A stretch of 64,000 bases of DNA from Bacteroidales bacterium (GCA_016285515.1 JAEEQW010000012.1:1-64000); one strand, 5' to 3'; positions 8,044-16,376 are shown, numbered from the stretch's first letter. Program-made: numbers and translations. The notes: a model not told the origin generated them from the sequence alone.

Positions 8044-8932
8044 CGAACGACTGCAAGAAATTGCAGAAGGGATGCAAAACCTTAACGAAAGATTGGTGTA
8101 TGTCGGTGGCGCAATGGCTGGGGCGTATAGTCTGCGCATCCAGCTTGTCAGCGACCTTCATCTGGAGTTTCCACAAAACAGGCAATGGCTGGCACAGCAT
8201 CCATTACAAATAACAGGCGATATATTGCTTGTTGCCGGTGATACAGCATATCTTGATCTGCCGGAATCAGGAAAGAACACTTATCCTGCATACAAGTTTT
8301 GGGACTGGGCAAGTGAGAACTACAGGGAGGTTGTTGTATGTTTGGGAAATCATGACTTTTATGGATATTACGACCTCGCTTTAATACCCGATGGTTATTG
8401 TAAACAAATTCGCAACAATGTGCATGCATATTACAATTCTGTTGTACATTTGGATGATGTTGATATCATTGTTTCCACATTGTGGTCAAAAATCGAGCCA
8501 TATAACGCTTACCTGACAGAACATAATGTCAGTGATTTCGATCGTATTATGTATAATGGTCATCGATTGACTTCGGATGATTTTAATCGTGAACATGAAC
8601 GGTGCATTGCATTTGTTAAGCAAGCGGTGAAAACCAGCAAAGCAAATACCAAAATTGTGCTCACTCATCATGTCCCTACGCAGCTATGTACAGCGAAAGA
8701 GTTCCAAGGTAGTACAATAAATGGTGCTTTTACGGTTGAGTTGGGTGACTATATTGTTGATTCGGGCATTGACTATTGGGTTTATGGTCATTCTCACCGT
8801 AATATTGATGCGCAAATTGGCAAAACCAAAGTTTTGTCAAATCAACTGGGCTATGTATCACAAGACGAATATCTGTCCAACGGATTCACACCTTCCCGCC
8901 ATATTGTTATAAACCTCAACAAGGAATTGTAA
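8027..8932 (+). CDS. Chimeric metallophosphoesterase with nucleotidyltransferase-like N-terminus
   Basis: From about residue 36 this 301-residue protein is a calcineurin-like phosphoesterase with all metal motifs: SDLHLEF (about 42-48), GD (about 66), GNHDFYG, LTHH and GHSHRN. The first 35 residues (MSKTNNERLQEIAEG...LVYVGGAMAGAY) do not belong to that family. They resemble the start of AbiEii-type nucleotidyltransferases, where VYVGGA precedes the catalytic region. Phosphoesterases of this type usually begin directly at the MKIQLVSDLHLEF-like strand, here LRIQLVSDLHLEF. The simplest reading is an in-frame fusion at about base 8130 after loss of the nucleotidyltransferase body. I chose the ATG at 8027, which overlaps the HTH gene, over an in-frame ATG at 7997 deeper inside it. 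The substrate is unknown. Confidence 0.75.
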   Translation: MSKTNNERLQEIAEGMQNLNERLVYVGGAMAGAYSLRIQLVSDLHLEFPQNRQWLAQHPLQITGDILLVAGDTAYLDLPESGKNTYPAYKFWDWASENYREVVVCLGNHDFYGYYDLALIPDGYCKQIRNNVHAYYNSVVHLDDVDIIVSTLWSKIEPYNAYLTEHNVSDFDRIMYNGHRLTSDDFNREHERCIAFVKQAVKTSKANTKIVLTHHVPTQLCTAKEFQGSTINGAFTVELGDYIVDSGIDYWVYGHSHRNIDAQIGKTKVLSNQLGYVSQDEYLSNGFTPSRHIVINLNKEL

Positions 8933-8965
8933 AATTTCTTTACACCACTGTAAAAAATCTTTACA
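8928..8965. promoter_or_regulatory. Double palindromic enhancer, second copy
   Basis: TGTAAA-N5-TTTACA occurs at 8928-8944 and 8949-8965, separated by CCAC, exactly as at 4869-4906. It overlaps the stop codon of the phosphoesterase gene. Its centre is about 74 bases before the -24/-12-like element at 9019, the same geometry as the first copy. Confidence 0.72.
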
Positions 8966-9018
8966 CTTTTAAAAATACGTGTTTTTACAAACCATTGAAT
9001 GTCAAATAATTAAAAGTT

Positions 9019-9033
9019 TAGCACAATAATTGT
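9019..9033 (+). promoter_or_regulatory. Degenerate sigma-54-like promoter
   Basis: TAGCACAATAATTGT lines up with the good promoter at 4961 but has AG instead of GG at -24 and GT instead of GC at -12. The spacing to the upstream double palindrome matches within one base. It is either a weak or a decayed sigma-54 promoter. Confidence 0.5.
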
Positions 9034-9038
9034 TTCCT

Positions 9039-9152
9039 GTCATTTCGACCGAAGCGTAATAAAATGTAGCGAAGTGGAGAAATCCTCACTTCTCCAATGC
9101 AATTGAATAAAAAGGATTTCTCGATTCCGGTTCCGCCTTCTCTCGAAATGAC
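9039..9152. repeat. REP/MITE-like 114-bp element with terminal inverted repeats
   Basis: The element begins GTCATTTCGA (9039-9048) and ends TCGAAATGAC (9143-9152), perfect inverted ends. An inner inverted pair, GAGAAATCC near 9078 and GGATTTCTC at 9114-9122, adds more foldback. It has no coding content and sits between the promoter-like element and the start of the permease at 9183, so it would lie in the mRNA leader. Confidence 0.7.
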
Positions 9153-9182
9153 AAAAAAAAAGCAACAAATAATAAACAAGAA

Positions 9183-11504
9183 ATGAGCAGTTACCTGAAA
9201 TTCCTCTCCCGAAACAAACTCTACACCGTCATCGAGGCGGTGGGCTTGGCCGTGAGCCTCGCTTTTGTCATCATCATTGGGAGTTATGCGTGGCAGCAAT
9301 ACAGCATCACGCGCGAAAGCCCCGACCGAAAGAACATCTATTGCTTCGGCATGCCTGGTTATCTTGGATTGACCTACGCTTTTGTTGATGAGGTGACCGA
9401 CCGTGTGCCCGAAGTGGAACTTGCCGTTCGGTATTGCAACGAGGCCAACCCGCCATCAATGCTGGTCGAGGGCGAAGAGGTTGAAGTCTCATACGCCGCT
9501 GTCAGCAAAGAGTTTTTCACGATGTTTCCTTACTTCAAATTCGTCGAAGGCGGACCGGAAGGCCTCGAAGTGCCTTTGAATATTATCGTGAGCGAGCGTT
9601 TTGCCAGAAAATACGACCTCAAGGTCGGTCAAACTATGGATTTGATTCTTGACAAATATGTCATCATCGGCATCCTTGAGGATTTCCCCAACACGGTGTT
9701 TCCTTCTGCGGATGTGATTGTCAACGAGCGCGACCGGTTCAACAAGGTTGCATGGGATACGCCTTACGACCGCTACGGATCGACCATTTCTTTCGTCAAG
9801 TTCGCCGAAGGCACCGACCCGCAGGTGATTTACGACAAAGTGGAGCTGGTCTGCAAGGAGATTTATCCCGACATGTACGGTCAGGCCTTCTTCGAACGCT
9901 TGGACATGACCCGCTTCGACCAATTGTTTTTTAAGGACTTCGGTGGGGCTAATAAGCAATTGAAGCATGGCGACCTGAAAACGCTGAAAATGCTTGCAAT
10001 CGTAGGGCTATTGCTGTTACTCTCTGCGGTGTTCAATTACATCAATCTTTCGTTTGCCCTCACAGGAAAACGCGCCAAGGAGATGGCTACGCGCCGCTTG
10101 CTTGGAGCGCAGAAGGGTGAGATTGTTTGGAAGTATATCGCTGAATCATTAGCGTTTACGGCGGTTTGTTTTGGCCTTGGATTGCTTTTGGCCTATATGT
10201 TTGCGCCTTCGGTCAATGCCTTGCTCAACAATCCCGATATCCCGATAAAGGTGCAGGTCCCCCCGATGTATTTCCTGGTTTATCTTGTGATTATTGTGGT
10301 GGTGGGTGTGCTCAACGGTATCATTCCGGCCTTCTTTGCGAGCCGTGTGGAGCCTATCGATGTGGTGAAAGGCACGTTCCGCCGCAACACGAAAATGGTG
10401 TTCAACAAGGTGTTTATCGTCATCCAGAGTGCTTTGGCGGTCTTCCTCATCGCTATGTCCATCGTAATGGAGGCGCAGTATCGCACCTCATTGAACCGCC
10501 CGATGCACTGTAATACGAAGGACTTGTATTATCTGGCCGTGTTTGGTTCGTCACCGCAGTCCGACTTGTATGAAAGACTTGAAAAATTGCCTTGCGTGAA
10601 AAAGATTGGCCGAAGCAGATGCGTTCCAGGATGCTTGTTTGGTGGACAATACAGTTTGACTCGTGACGGGCAGAATATCGGGTATTACCATTTGCAGATG
10701 GATACTGTTGCTTTTCAAATGTTTGACTTTGAAATCCTTAAAGACTACCAGACGCCACTTTATAATACGGTTTGGTTCGGCGAGCGGGCTTTTACTGCCA
10801 CCGGGCTTACCGAGGAGGATCACGACATCCCGACTTTAAGAGAAAGGACGAACAACTGCGAGCAGGTGGCTGGCGTGATTCGTGACTTTCCCGTCGCTTC
10901 GAGCAATATGGGGGAGGAAGAGTACCAGATTATCAGCATCACGAAGGCAGAAGACATCAGATATGGTGGATTCGTGATGGAAATCGTTGGTGACCATGCC
11001 GAAGCCAAAAAAGCCATTCATGAGGTAGTTGATGAATGGCGTGACGGCGAGTTGCTGCAACAAGTCGCTGATGGTTTCATTGATGATTTCTACCGCGACG
11101 CGCTGAAGCCTGCCAAAAACAATATGCGCCTGATGGAAATCTTCATGTTGCTTGCCGTGCTGATTTCGCTGCTCGGCCTTGTCGCCATGAGTACCTATTA
11201 TGCGGAAGAGAACGCCAAAGGCATCGCCGTCCGCAAGGTGTTTGGAGGCACCGTCTCGAGCGAGACCTGGCGCACCGTCAAGGAATACATGATTTTGGTC
11301 GCAGTGGCCTGTGTCATCGGTGTCCCGCTCGCAATCTGGGCGGCGCAGCGTTATCTTGAAGGTTTTATAGTCAAACTCGAAAACTATGGTTGGGTCTTTG
11401 TCCTCGCTGTGGTCATTTCCCTGCTGATGGCCTTCGGCTCGGTGCTCTGGCAGACGTTGAGGGCGGCCAAGACGAATCCGGTGGATGTATTGCAGAAAGA
11501 GTGA
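9183..11504 (+). CDS. FtsX/MacB-type ABC transporter permease
   Basis: A 773-residue paralogue of the gene at 5017, sharing the N-terminus MSSYLKFLSRNKLYT and the block KRAKEMATRRL in the first FtsX domain. The same plan is visible: an N-terminal membrane segment, a periplasmic domain, FtsX segments near 270-292, 318-340 and 362-384, a segment near 418-438, a second periplasmic domain and three C-terminal segments, ending NPVDVLQKE. It has the same upstream double palindrome as its paralogue, but a degenerate -24/-12 element and a REP-like insertion in the leader, so its expression may differ. Substrate unknown. Confidence 0.92.
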   Translation: MSSYLKFLSRNKLYTVIEAVGLAVSLAFVIIIGSYAWQQYSITRESPDRKNIYCFGMPGYLGLTYAFVDEVTDRVPEVELAVRYCNEANPPSMLVEGEEVEVSYAAVSKEFFTMFPYFKFVEGGPEGLEVPLNIIVSERFARKYDLKVGQTMDLILDKYVIIGILEDFPNTVFPSADVIVNERDRFNKVAWDTPYDRYGSTISFVKFAEGTDPQVIYDKVELVCKEIYPDMYGQAFFERLDMTRFDQLFFKDFGGANKQLKHGDLKTLKMLAIVGLLLLLSAVFNYINLSFALTGKRAKEMATRRLLGAQKGEIVWKYIAESLAFTAVCFGLGLLLAYMFAPSVNALLNNPDIPIKVQVPPMYFLVYLVIIVVVGVLNGIIPAFFASRVEPIDVVKGTFRRNTKMVFNKVFIVIQSALAVFLIAMSIVMEAQYRTSLNRPMHCNTKDLYYLAVFGSSPQSDLYERLEKLPCVKKIGRSRCVPGCLFGGQYSLTRDGQNIGYYHLQMDTVAFQMFDFEILKDYQTPLYNTVWFGERAFTATGLTEEDHDIPTLRERTNNCEQVAGVIRDFPVASSNMGEEEYQIISITKAEDIRYGGFVMEIVGDHAEAKKAIHEVVDEWRDGELLQQVADGFIDDFYRDALKPAKNNMRLMEIFMLLAVLISLLGLVAMSTYYAEENAKGIAVRKVFGGTVSSETWRTVKEYMILVAVACVIGVPLAIWAAQRYLEGFIVKLENYGWVFVLAVVISLLMAFGSVLWQTLRAAKTNPVDVLQKE

Positions 11505-11510
11505 ATTATG

Positions 11511-11539
11511 TTTTTTCGGTAATTTTTTTTCGGTAATTT
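11511..11539. repeat. Tandem TTTTTTCGGTAATTT direct repeat
   Basis: TTTTTTCGGTAATTT is present at 11511-11525 and 11525-11539, directly before the ATPase pseudogene. It could be what is left of that gene's operator array, by analogy with the arrays around the intact ATPase genes. Confidence 0.4.
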
Positions 11540-11550
11540 GTGAAAAAACG

Positions 11551-11966
11551 GCGGTTTTCGACAGCGTGGCCACCCGAAGCGTGAAATTGCGCAAGCAGTT
11601 CGTCACGTTCCTGAAGTCGCTAAGTGCGGGTTTCGGCTACGACACCATCCAAAACATACCTACTTTTGATGTCAAGTTGGGCGATGTGCAGAACCCTGAA
11701 TACACTTTGGCGGAAATTTTTGGTTACCTTTAAAAAGTCGATAAGCGCTGTATCATTGTCATCGACGAGTTTCAGCAAATCACGCGTTATCCTGAAAAGA
11801 ATGTAGAGGCTTTGTTAAGGACTCATATTCAGAAACTTTCCAACGCTAATTTTGTATTTTCGGGCAGTCAGCGGAGGCTCATGGAAGAGATGTTTTTCTC
11901 GTCGAAAAAACCTATTCCATTTCCGACCCATTGATGAAACTATGGTTGGATAGAAGAAAAGTTTGA
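11551..11966 (+). pseudogene. Decayed AAA ATPase (COG1672/PF01637-like)
   Basis: The reading frame gives a family-typical stretch: SVKLRKQFVTFLKSLSAGFG, then PTFDVKLGDVQNPEYTLAEI. An in-frame TAA follows at 11731. The same frame continues as KRCIIVIDEFQQITRYPEKN (Walker B region) and ANFVFSGSQRRLMEEMFFSS, before a frameshift and a stop at 11964. The Walker A region is missing upstream and the C-terminal domain is gone. It is therefore an inactive remnant. Together with the remnant at 22984 and the two intact relatives, it shows repeated gain and loss of this ATPase class here. Confidence 0.8.
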
Positions 11967-11996
11967 ATTATAGGGGCTCTGTCATAAATCATATCT

Positions 11997-12143
11997 GGTC
12001 AATATGACCGGTACGTCATATCATAATATCATATTAAAAAAACAAAAAAATATCAGCAAAAAGTAATGTATAACAAACTTTTTGTACCTTTGCACCACTA
12101 AGTCGAAGTGGTATACTTTTGAATTATTTTTGGTATACTTTTG
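11997..12143 (+). promoter_or_regulatory. Upstream region of the M28 peptidase gene: palindrome and three possible -7 boxes
   Basis: An inverted repeat GGTCA-ATA-TGACC lies at 11997-12009. Three -7-type boxes follow: TACCTTTG at 12085-12092, and TACTTTTG at 12114-12121 and 12136-12143, the last two within a direct repeat TGGTATACTTTTG 22 bases apart. The start at 12179 has a 35- to 85-base leader depending on which is used. No sigma-54 signature is present here. Confidence 0.45.
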
Positions 12144-12178
12144 TGTTAACATTTACATAATTAAAAATTAAAAACATT

Positions 12179-13996
12179 ATGAAAAAACTACTTTCAACGC
12201 TATTTGCGCTGGCCTTGTCCGCAGTGATGATGGCCGGCAATTTCGTGATGCTTCCTTATTCGGGACGTACCGAACTAGAGAAGCATTTTTCTGACCCGAA
12301 CCTAACGGTGCATTTCTACACCAATTCAGAAATCTTCGCCACGGCAGAACACTTCGATGCCGCAACTATGGTGATGCTTGACGAGAATGCCTTTTCAACC
12401 AACGACACTTACACGTTGGTATATTGTCCGAAAGAACAACAGCAGAGTTACGATGCGCTGTATGCCACACAAGATTATATCATAGTGAGTGGGGCTGCTA
12501 TGCCACATAAGAACGACGGCACAGTGGCAATCTTCAACAAAAAAGCGAGCCTGCCTCACCTCAACCGCGATTTTCCTGTGGTGACCGAAGAAAACCCAAC
12601 CATCCTCGAGATGTTGAGCCAAGTGAACTGTGATTCGATTGAGGCCACCGTGCAGCACCTTCAAAACTATGGCCACCGTTTGTGGAACTCCGACAATGCC
12701 TTTGCAGCTTCTGACTGGATTGCGGGTCGCATGCTGGCCCTCGGATTAGAGGTGGAGCAACAGCCTTTCTATGCCAGCACATGGTTTGGCAGTGGTGAGG
12801 CGGCACCCAATGTCATTGGTATCCAGCGCGGTACGCTCTATCCCGACATCTATGTGGTGTGCGGTAGCCATTTCGATTCATTCTCCTGGGAGGCCTATAG
12901 TGGTGGCCAGGCACCTGGTGCCGACGACAATGCCACGGGCGTGGCCAGTGTGCTGGAGAGCGCAAGAATCATGACACAGTATGAGTTTGAATACAGCATC
13001 ATCTATTGCGCTTTCGGCTGCGAGGAAATGGGCCTCTATGGCAGCGAGGCCTACGCTTCACGTTGCCAACAGCAAGGTATGGACATCATCGGTTACTTCA
13101 ACAACGACATGAATGGCTACCTCTATGGTAACCAAATCCACATCGACTGCATCTATCCTAATTCGGTACAGCCAATAGGCACTTATTACATGAATGTCGG
13201 CAGCGTTTATTATCCTGAGTTGCCCATCCGTCACGTCAACTTCAACGAAGGCGACAGCGACCACACTTCTTTTAATAATCACGGCTACATGGGCATCTAT
13301 CCTTTCGAGGATTATCAACACTACAGCCCATACATCCACACGACTAACGACTTGATTGGCCCCAGCGTGACTAGTTTCGCAATGTCGCAGCAGTATTGTC
13401 AGATGAACATCGCCTGCCTTGCCGAGATTGCCAATCCTGTGGAAGAAATACCGCATGTGTATTGTAATCCGGTGACTAATTTTTTTGTTGAACTTCCTGT
13501 GGGAAAAGAATTAAGTGCAGTTGTTTTGTGGTGGGAAGCTCCCGAAGAGGGCTCGACTGGCGAATTGGAGCATTTTGACGTTTATCGCGACAGTGTAATG
13601 ATTGCCACTGTTGAAATAAATCCTGACCCCACGTATCAATATAGTTATTTGGATACCATCACAGTTGGTGATTCGGCGGAGTACTTTATCATGGCAGTAT
13701 ATAGCGACGGTTGCGAGGCTCCTTCGCAAACCGAAATAGGCTATGGTATTGATGGAATTGAGGAGTCGGTGTCTCATGTTTTTGTCCATCCCAATCCTTC
13801 CAACGGCACTTTCAACATCAATCTCGGCAAAAGCCAATGGAACGTGGAAGTTTACGACATAATGGGCAGAAAGGTCTATGAAAGCCGCATGGAAGGCAAC
13901 TCCATCATCGACCTTGGACTATACCCAAAGGGATTGTATTTCCTGAAAGCCAATAACGAAAGCAGGACGCTGACGGCGAAGATGGTGCTTCGCTAA
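12179..13996 (+). CDS. Secreted M28-family zinc aminopeptidase with T9SS sorting domain
   Basis: A 605-residue protein with a signal peptide (about 1-20), an N-terminal inhibitor-like region, and a peptidase M28 domain (about 150-430). Expected metal/catalytic residues are visible: His231 (SHFDS), Asp249 (GADDNATG), Glu282-Glu283 (GCEEMG), Asp310 (NND) and His387 (YIHTTND). A fibronectin-like region follows, and the last 80 residues have the type IX secretion sorting pattern (HPNPSNGTFNI ... DIMGRKVYE ... GLYFLKA). It is therefore likely exported to the cell surface or medium to release amino acids from peptides, feeding the amino-acid fermentation suggested elsewhere in the window. Confidence 0.92.
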   Translation: MKKLLSTLFALALSAVMMAGNFVMLPYSGRTELEKHFSDPNLTVHFYTNSEIFATAEHFDAATMVMLDENAFSTNDTYTLVYCPKEQQQSYDALYATQDYIIVSGAAMPHKNDGTVAIFNKKASLPHLNRDFPVVTEENPTILEMLSQVNCDSIEATVQHLQNYGHRLWNSDNAFAASDWIAGRMLALGLEVEQQPFYASTWFGSGEAAPNVIGIQRGTLYPDIYVVCGSHFDSFSWEAYSGGQAPGADDNATGVASVLESARIMTQYEFEYSIIYCAFGCEEMGLYGSEAYASRCQQQGMDIIGYFNNDMNGYLYGNQIHIDCIYPNSVQPIGTYYMNVGSVYYPELPIRHVNFNEGDSDHTSFNNHGYMGIYPFEDYQHYSPYIHTTNDLIGPSVTSFAMSQQYCQMNIACLAEIANPVEEIPHVYCNPVTNFFVELPVGKELSAVVLWWEAPEEGSTGELEHFDVYRDSVMIATVEINPDPTYQYSYLDTITVGDSAEYFIMAVYSDGCEAPSQTEIGYGIDGIEESVSHVFVHPNPSNGTFNINLGKSQWNVEVYDIMGRKVYESRMEGNSIIDLGLYPKGLYFLKANNESRTLTAKMVLR

Positions 13997-14047
13997 GCCC
14001 TCTTTGATGTTTGCGAAACGATTACAGACGGCTGCCGTGGTACGACA

Positions 14048-14075
14048 GTAGGGGCGAATAATTGTTCGCTCCTAC
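14048..14075. repeat. 28-bp palindrome (GTAGGGGCGAATAA half)
   Basis: Bases 14048-14075 form a near-perfect palindrome whose left half is GTAGGGGCGAATAA. Its outline (GTAG...CTAC, AATT centre, 28 bp) matches the palindromes at 22748 and 23921, so these may be one repeat family. Confidence 0.6.
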
Positions 14076-14080
14076 AAAAC

Positions 14081-14144
14081 CCATGGAATAACGTTTACCG
14101 TTGGGCCGGTAGGGCTGTCACATCGTGGCAGCCGCACGCGGTGC
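14081..14144 (+). repeat. 64-bp repeat, left copy of an exact inverted pair
   Basis: Bases 14081-14144 are identical, over all 64 bases, to the reverse complement of 22812-22875. The core GGCTGTCAC-ATC-GTGGCAGCC folds into a hairpin. A partial third copy is at 51326-51362. With the neighbouring palindrome it fills most of the 250-base gap between the M28 peptidase and the response regulator. Confidence 0.9.
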
Positions 14145-14213
14145 ATCCCTACTGTGGCAGTCGCTGTTTGCTAAATTTTAGCGGGCAGCAATAGTTTTCT
14201 CAAGAAAATAGAC

Positions 14214-14221
14214 TATCTTTG
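14214..14221 (+). promoter_or_regulatory. -7 box of the response regulator-kinase operon
   Basis: TATCTTTG matches the Bacteroidetes housekeeping -7 consensus TAnnTTTG and lies 25 bases before the start codon at 14247. I see no clear -33 element. Confidence 0.55.
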
Positions 14222-14246
14222 TCAAAAAAGTTAGAGTTTAATCACA

Positions 14247-15563
14247 ATGTCCAAAATTAAATCAAGAATATTAGTCGTTGACGATAACCAAGGCATCCGC
14301 GCAGCGCTGAAACTACTGTTAGAGATGCACTTCGCTGAGGTGGAGCTTATCGCCTCACCCAATATACTTATGGAAACTATGCATCGCTTCAAACCCGACT
14401 GCGTGCTGCTTGACATGAACTTTTCATCCGAACGCAACACTGGCAACGAAGGACTGTTATGGATAAGTGAACTTCGCAAGAACTGTCCTGACACCAATGT
14501 TGTGCTTTTCACTGCCTATGCCGATGTACAACTGGCCGTTGAAGGCATGAAACGCGGTGCTTTCGATTTCATTGTGAAACCTTGGAACAACGACAAACTT
14601 GTGTCCACTCTTAAAGATGCCTGCTCCAAAAACAGAATCAAGTCCACAATCCATGAGAAAATGTTCTGGGGCGATTCCATCCAGATGACAAACATTCGTA
14701 ACATGGTGTCAAAAATCGCTCCTACCGATGCCACAGTACTGATAACAGGTGAAAACGGTACCGGCAAGGATATGATGGCACGGGAAATCCATGACATGAG
14801 CCTTCGCAACGGAAAAGATATGGTTGCAGTAGATGCTGGAGCAATCCCCGAGAACCTGTTTGAAAGTGAACTCTTCGGACATGTCAAAGGTGCTTTCACC
14901 GATGCTGTGACTGACCATACAGGCAAGTTCGAACAGGCTGACGGCAGCACACTGTTTCTTGATGAAATCGGCAATATTCCCCTTCAAGCTCAAGCCAAAC
15001 TACTGCGTGTGCTGCAAAATCGAACTGTCACACGCCTCGGCAGCAACAAGGAAATACCAGTGAACATTCGACTGCTATGCGCCACAAATATGAATTTGCT
15101 TCAAAAAGTTAAGGAAGGACTCTTCCGCGAAGACTTATATTACAGGCTCAACACCATCAGTATTCACATTCCTGCCCTCAGAGAACGGCAAGAAGACATC
15201 GTACCTCTTGCCAATATTTTTTTAAAGCGATATGCCGAAAAATATCACCGCAGTCTCAACAGTCTGTCATTATCAGCTGAAAATGCCTTGAAAAAAGGCG
15301 TCTGGAAAGGAAATATCAGAGAACTTCAGAACTGTATCGAGAAAGCTGTCATTCTTTCCGAAGGAGACCAGTTGACGTCAGATGACTTCAGCATAAAAAA
15401 CGACTATGAGATGTCATCGCATTTAAATACACTCGATGAAGTGGAAGAGAGGACCATACTCAATGCTATGGATGAATTTCATGGCAACTTGTCATTAGTT
15501 GCCAAGTCTTTGGGCATCAGCCGACCGACTCTATACAACAAACTCAAGAAATATGGAATTTAA
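14247..15563 (+). CDS. Sigma-54-dependent NtrC-family response regulator
   Basis: A 438-residue activator. The receiver domain (1-125) has the acidic pair Asp12-Asp13, phospho-acceptor Asp56 (VLLDMNF) and Lys111. The AAA+ domain (about 140-375) has Walker A GENGTGKD (168-175), the sigma-54 contact loop GAFTDA (215-220; the GAFTGA loop with Gly replaced by Asp, a variant I recall as common in Bacteroidetes) and Walker B LFLDEIG. A Fis-type helix-turn-helix ends the protein (LVAKSLGISRPTLYNKLKKY). It is followed after 12 bases by its kinase. Likely targets in this window are the permease promoters with double TGTAAA-N5-TTTACA elements; control of the RND operon is possible, but I found no such site before it. 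Confidence 0.95.
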   Translation: MSKIKSRILVVDDNQGIRAALKLLLEMHFAEVELIASPNILMETMHRFKPDCVLLDMNFSSERNTGNEGLLWISELRKNCPDTNVVLFTAYADVQLAVEGMKRGAFDFIVKPWNNDKLVSTLKDACSKNRIKSTIHEKMFWGDSIQMTNIRNMVSKIAPTDATVLITGENGTGKDMMAREIHDMSLRNGKDMVAVDAGAIPENLFESELFGHVKGAFTDAVTDHTGKFEQADGSTLFLDEIGNIPLQAQAKLLRVLQNRTVTRLGSNKEIPVNIRLLCATNMNLLQKVKEGLFREDLYYRLNTISIHIPALRERQEDIVPLANIFLKRYAEKYHRSLNSLSLSAENALKKGVWKGNIRELQNCIEKAVILSEGDQLTSDDFSIKNDYEMSSHLNTLDEVEERTILNAMDEFHGNLSLVAKSLGISRPTLYNKLKKYGI

Positions 15564-15575
15564 TGAGGTATCACT

Positions 15576-16376
15576 ATGAACGTTAACGACAAGATTAACT
15601 TTCTGCTTGATGCACTTGAGGACGGTGAAACCAATTTTCAATTTGACGAAAACAAATTCGGTCAGAGGAAAATAAACCGTACCCTAAACCGCATCAAGAA
15701 CATATATGCAAAGAGCAATGATGCTGTACGCAAGGAAATGGAGGAGAATGAAAGCACTACTTGGCAACGCATGATACGTGTTCTCTCACATGAAATCCTA
15801 AACACCGTTGCTCCAATAGCCTCTTTAAGCCAAACTCTCAAGAATGTTCAGGGTGCCGAACTAAACATCGGTCTTGACACCATCTCAGCTTCAGCGGAAG
15901 GACTTATCAAATTCGTTAATTCATACCACAGTCTAACCCATTCAGCGCAGCCCATACGCAAATCTTTCTATGTCAAGGATATGGCTGCAAAAGTGATCGA
16001 ACTCACCAAATTCCATGGTATTCCTGTCAACTTTCAGGAACGCAGTGACGATGTTCTCCTTTACGCCGATGAAGAACAGATTTCTCAAATTATGCTTAAT
16101 CTCGTGAAGAATGCTGTAGAGGCTGATGCAACACGAATTAACATATATACCCAGATAGACCCTCAAGACAATGTCATCATTCACGTTTCGAACAACGGAA
16201 AACCGATAAGCAACGCCAACCAGGATGCAATCTTCGACCCCTTCTTCACCACCAAGCCATCAGGTTCAGGAATCGGACTCAGTTTATCGCGTCAGATTAT
16301 GAGGCGTCACGGCGGCTCGCTGACGCTCACATCTTCCGACAACTATGCCACGATTTTCACGTTGACATTTCCGTAA
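15576..16376 (+). CDS. Short soluble sensor histidine kinase
   Basis: A 266-residue kinase, probably phosphorylating the regulator encoded just upstream. The H-box is LSHEILNTVAPI with His72, the N-box is QIMLNLVKNAVEA with Asn179, and the G-boxes include DPFFTTKPSGSGIGL. The residues before His72 resemble only the linker that normally follows the membrane part in related kinases. There is no membrane segment, PAS or other sensor domain, and an in-frame stop at 15564 rules out an upstream start. Signal input must therefore come from another protein or from the cytoplasm. Confidence 0.92.
   Translation: MNVNDKINFLLDALEDGETNFQFDENKFGQRKINRTLNRIKNIYAKSNDAVRKEMEENESTTWQRMIRVLSHEILNTVAPIASLSQTLKNVQGAELNIGLDTISASAEGLIKFVNSYHSLTHSAQPIRKSFYVKDMAAKVIELTKFHGIPVNFQERSDDVLLYADEEQISQIMLNLVKNAVEADATRINIYTQIDPQDNVIIHVSNNGKPISNANQDAIFDPFFTTKPSGSGIGLSLSRQIMRRHGGSLTLTSSDNYATIFTLTFP

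Noticed and set aside
10836-11606. 256-residue open frame on the minus strand inside the third permease
   Set aside because: It is antisense to a clear permease, has low-complexity histidine/glutamine-rich content typical of shadow frames, and has no start signal.
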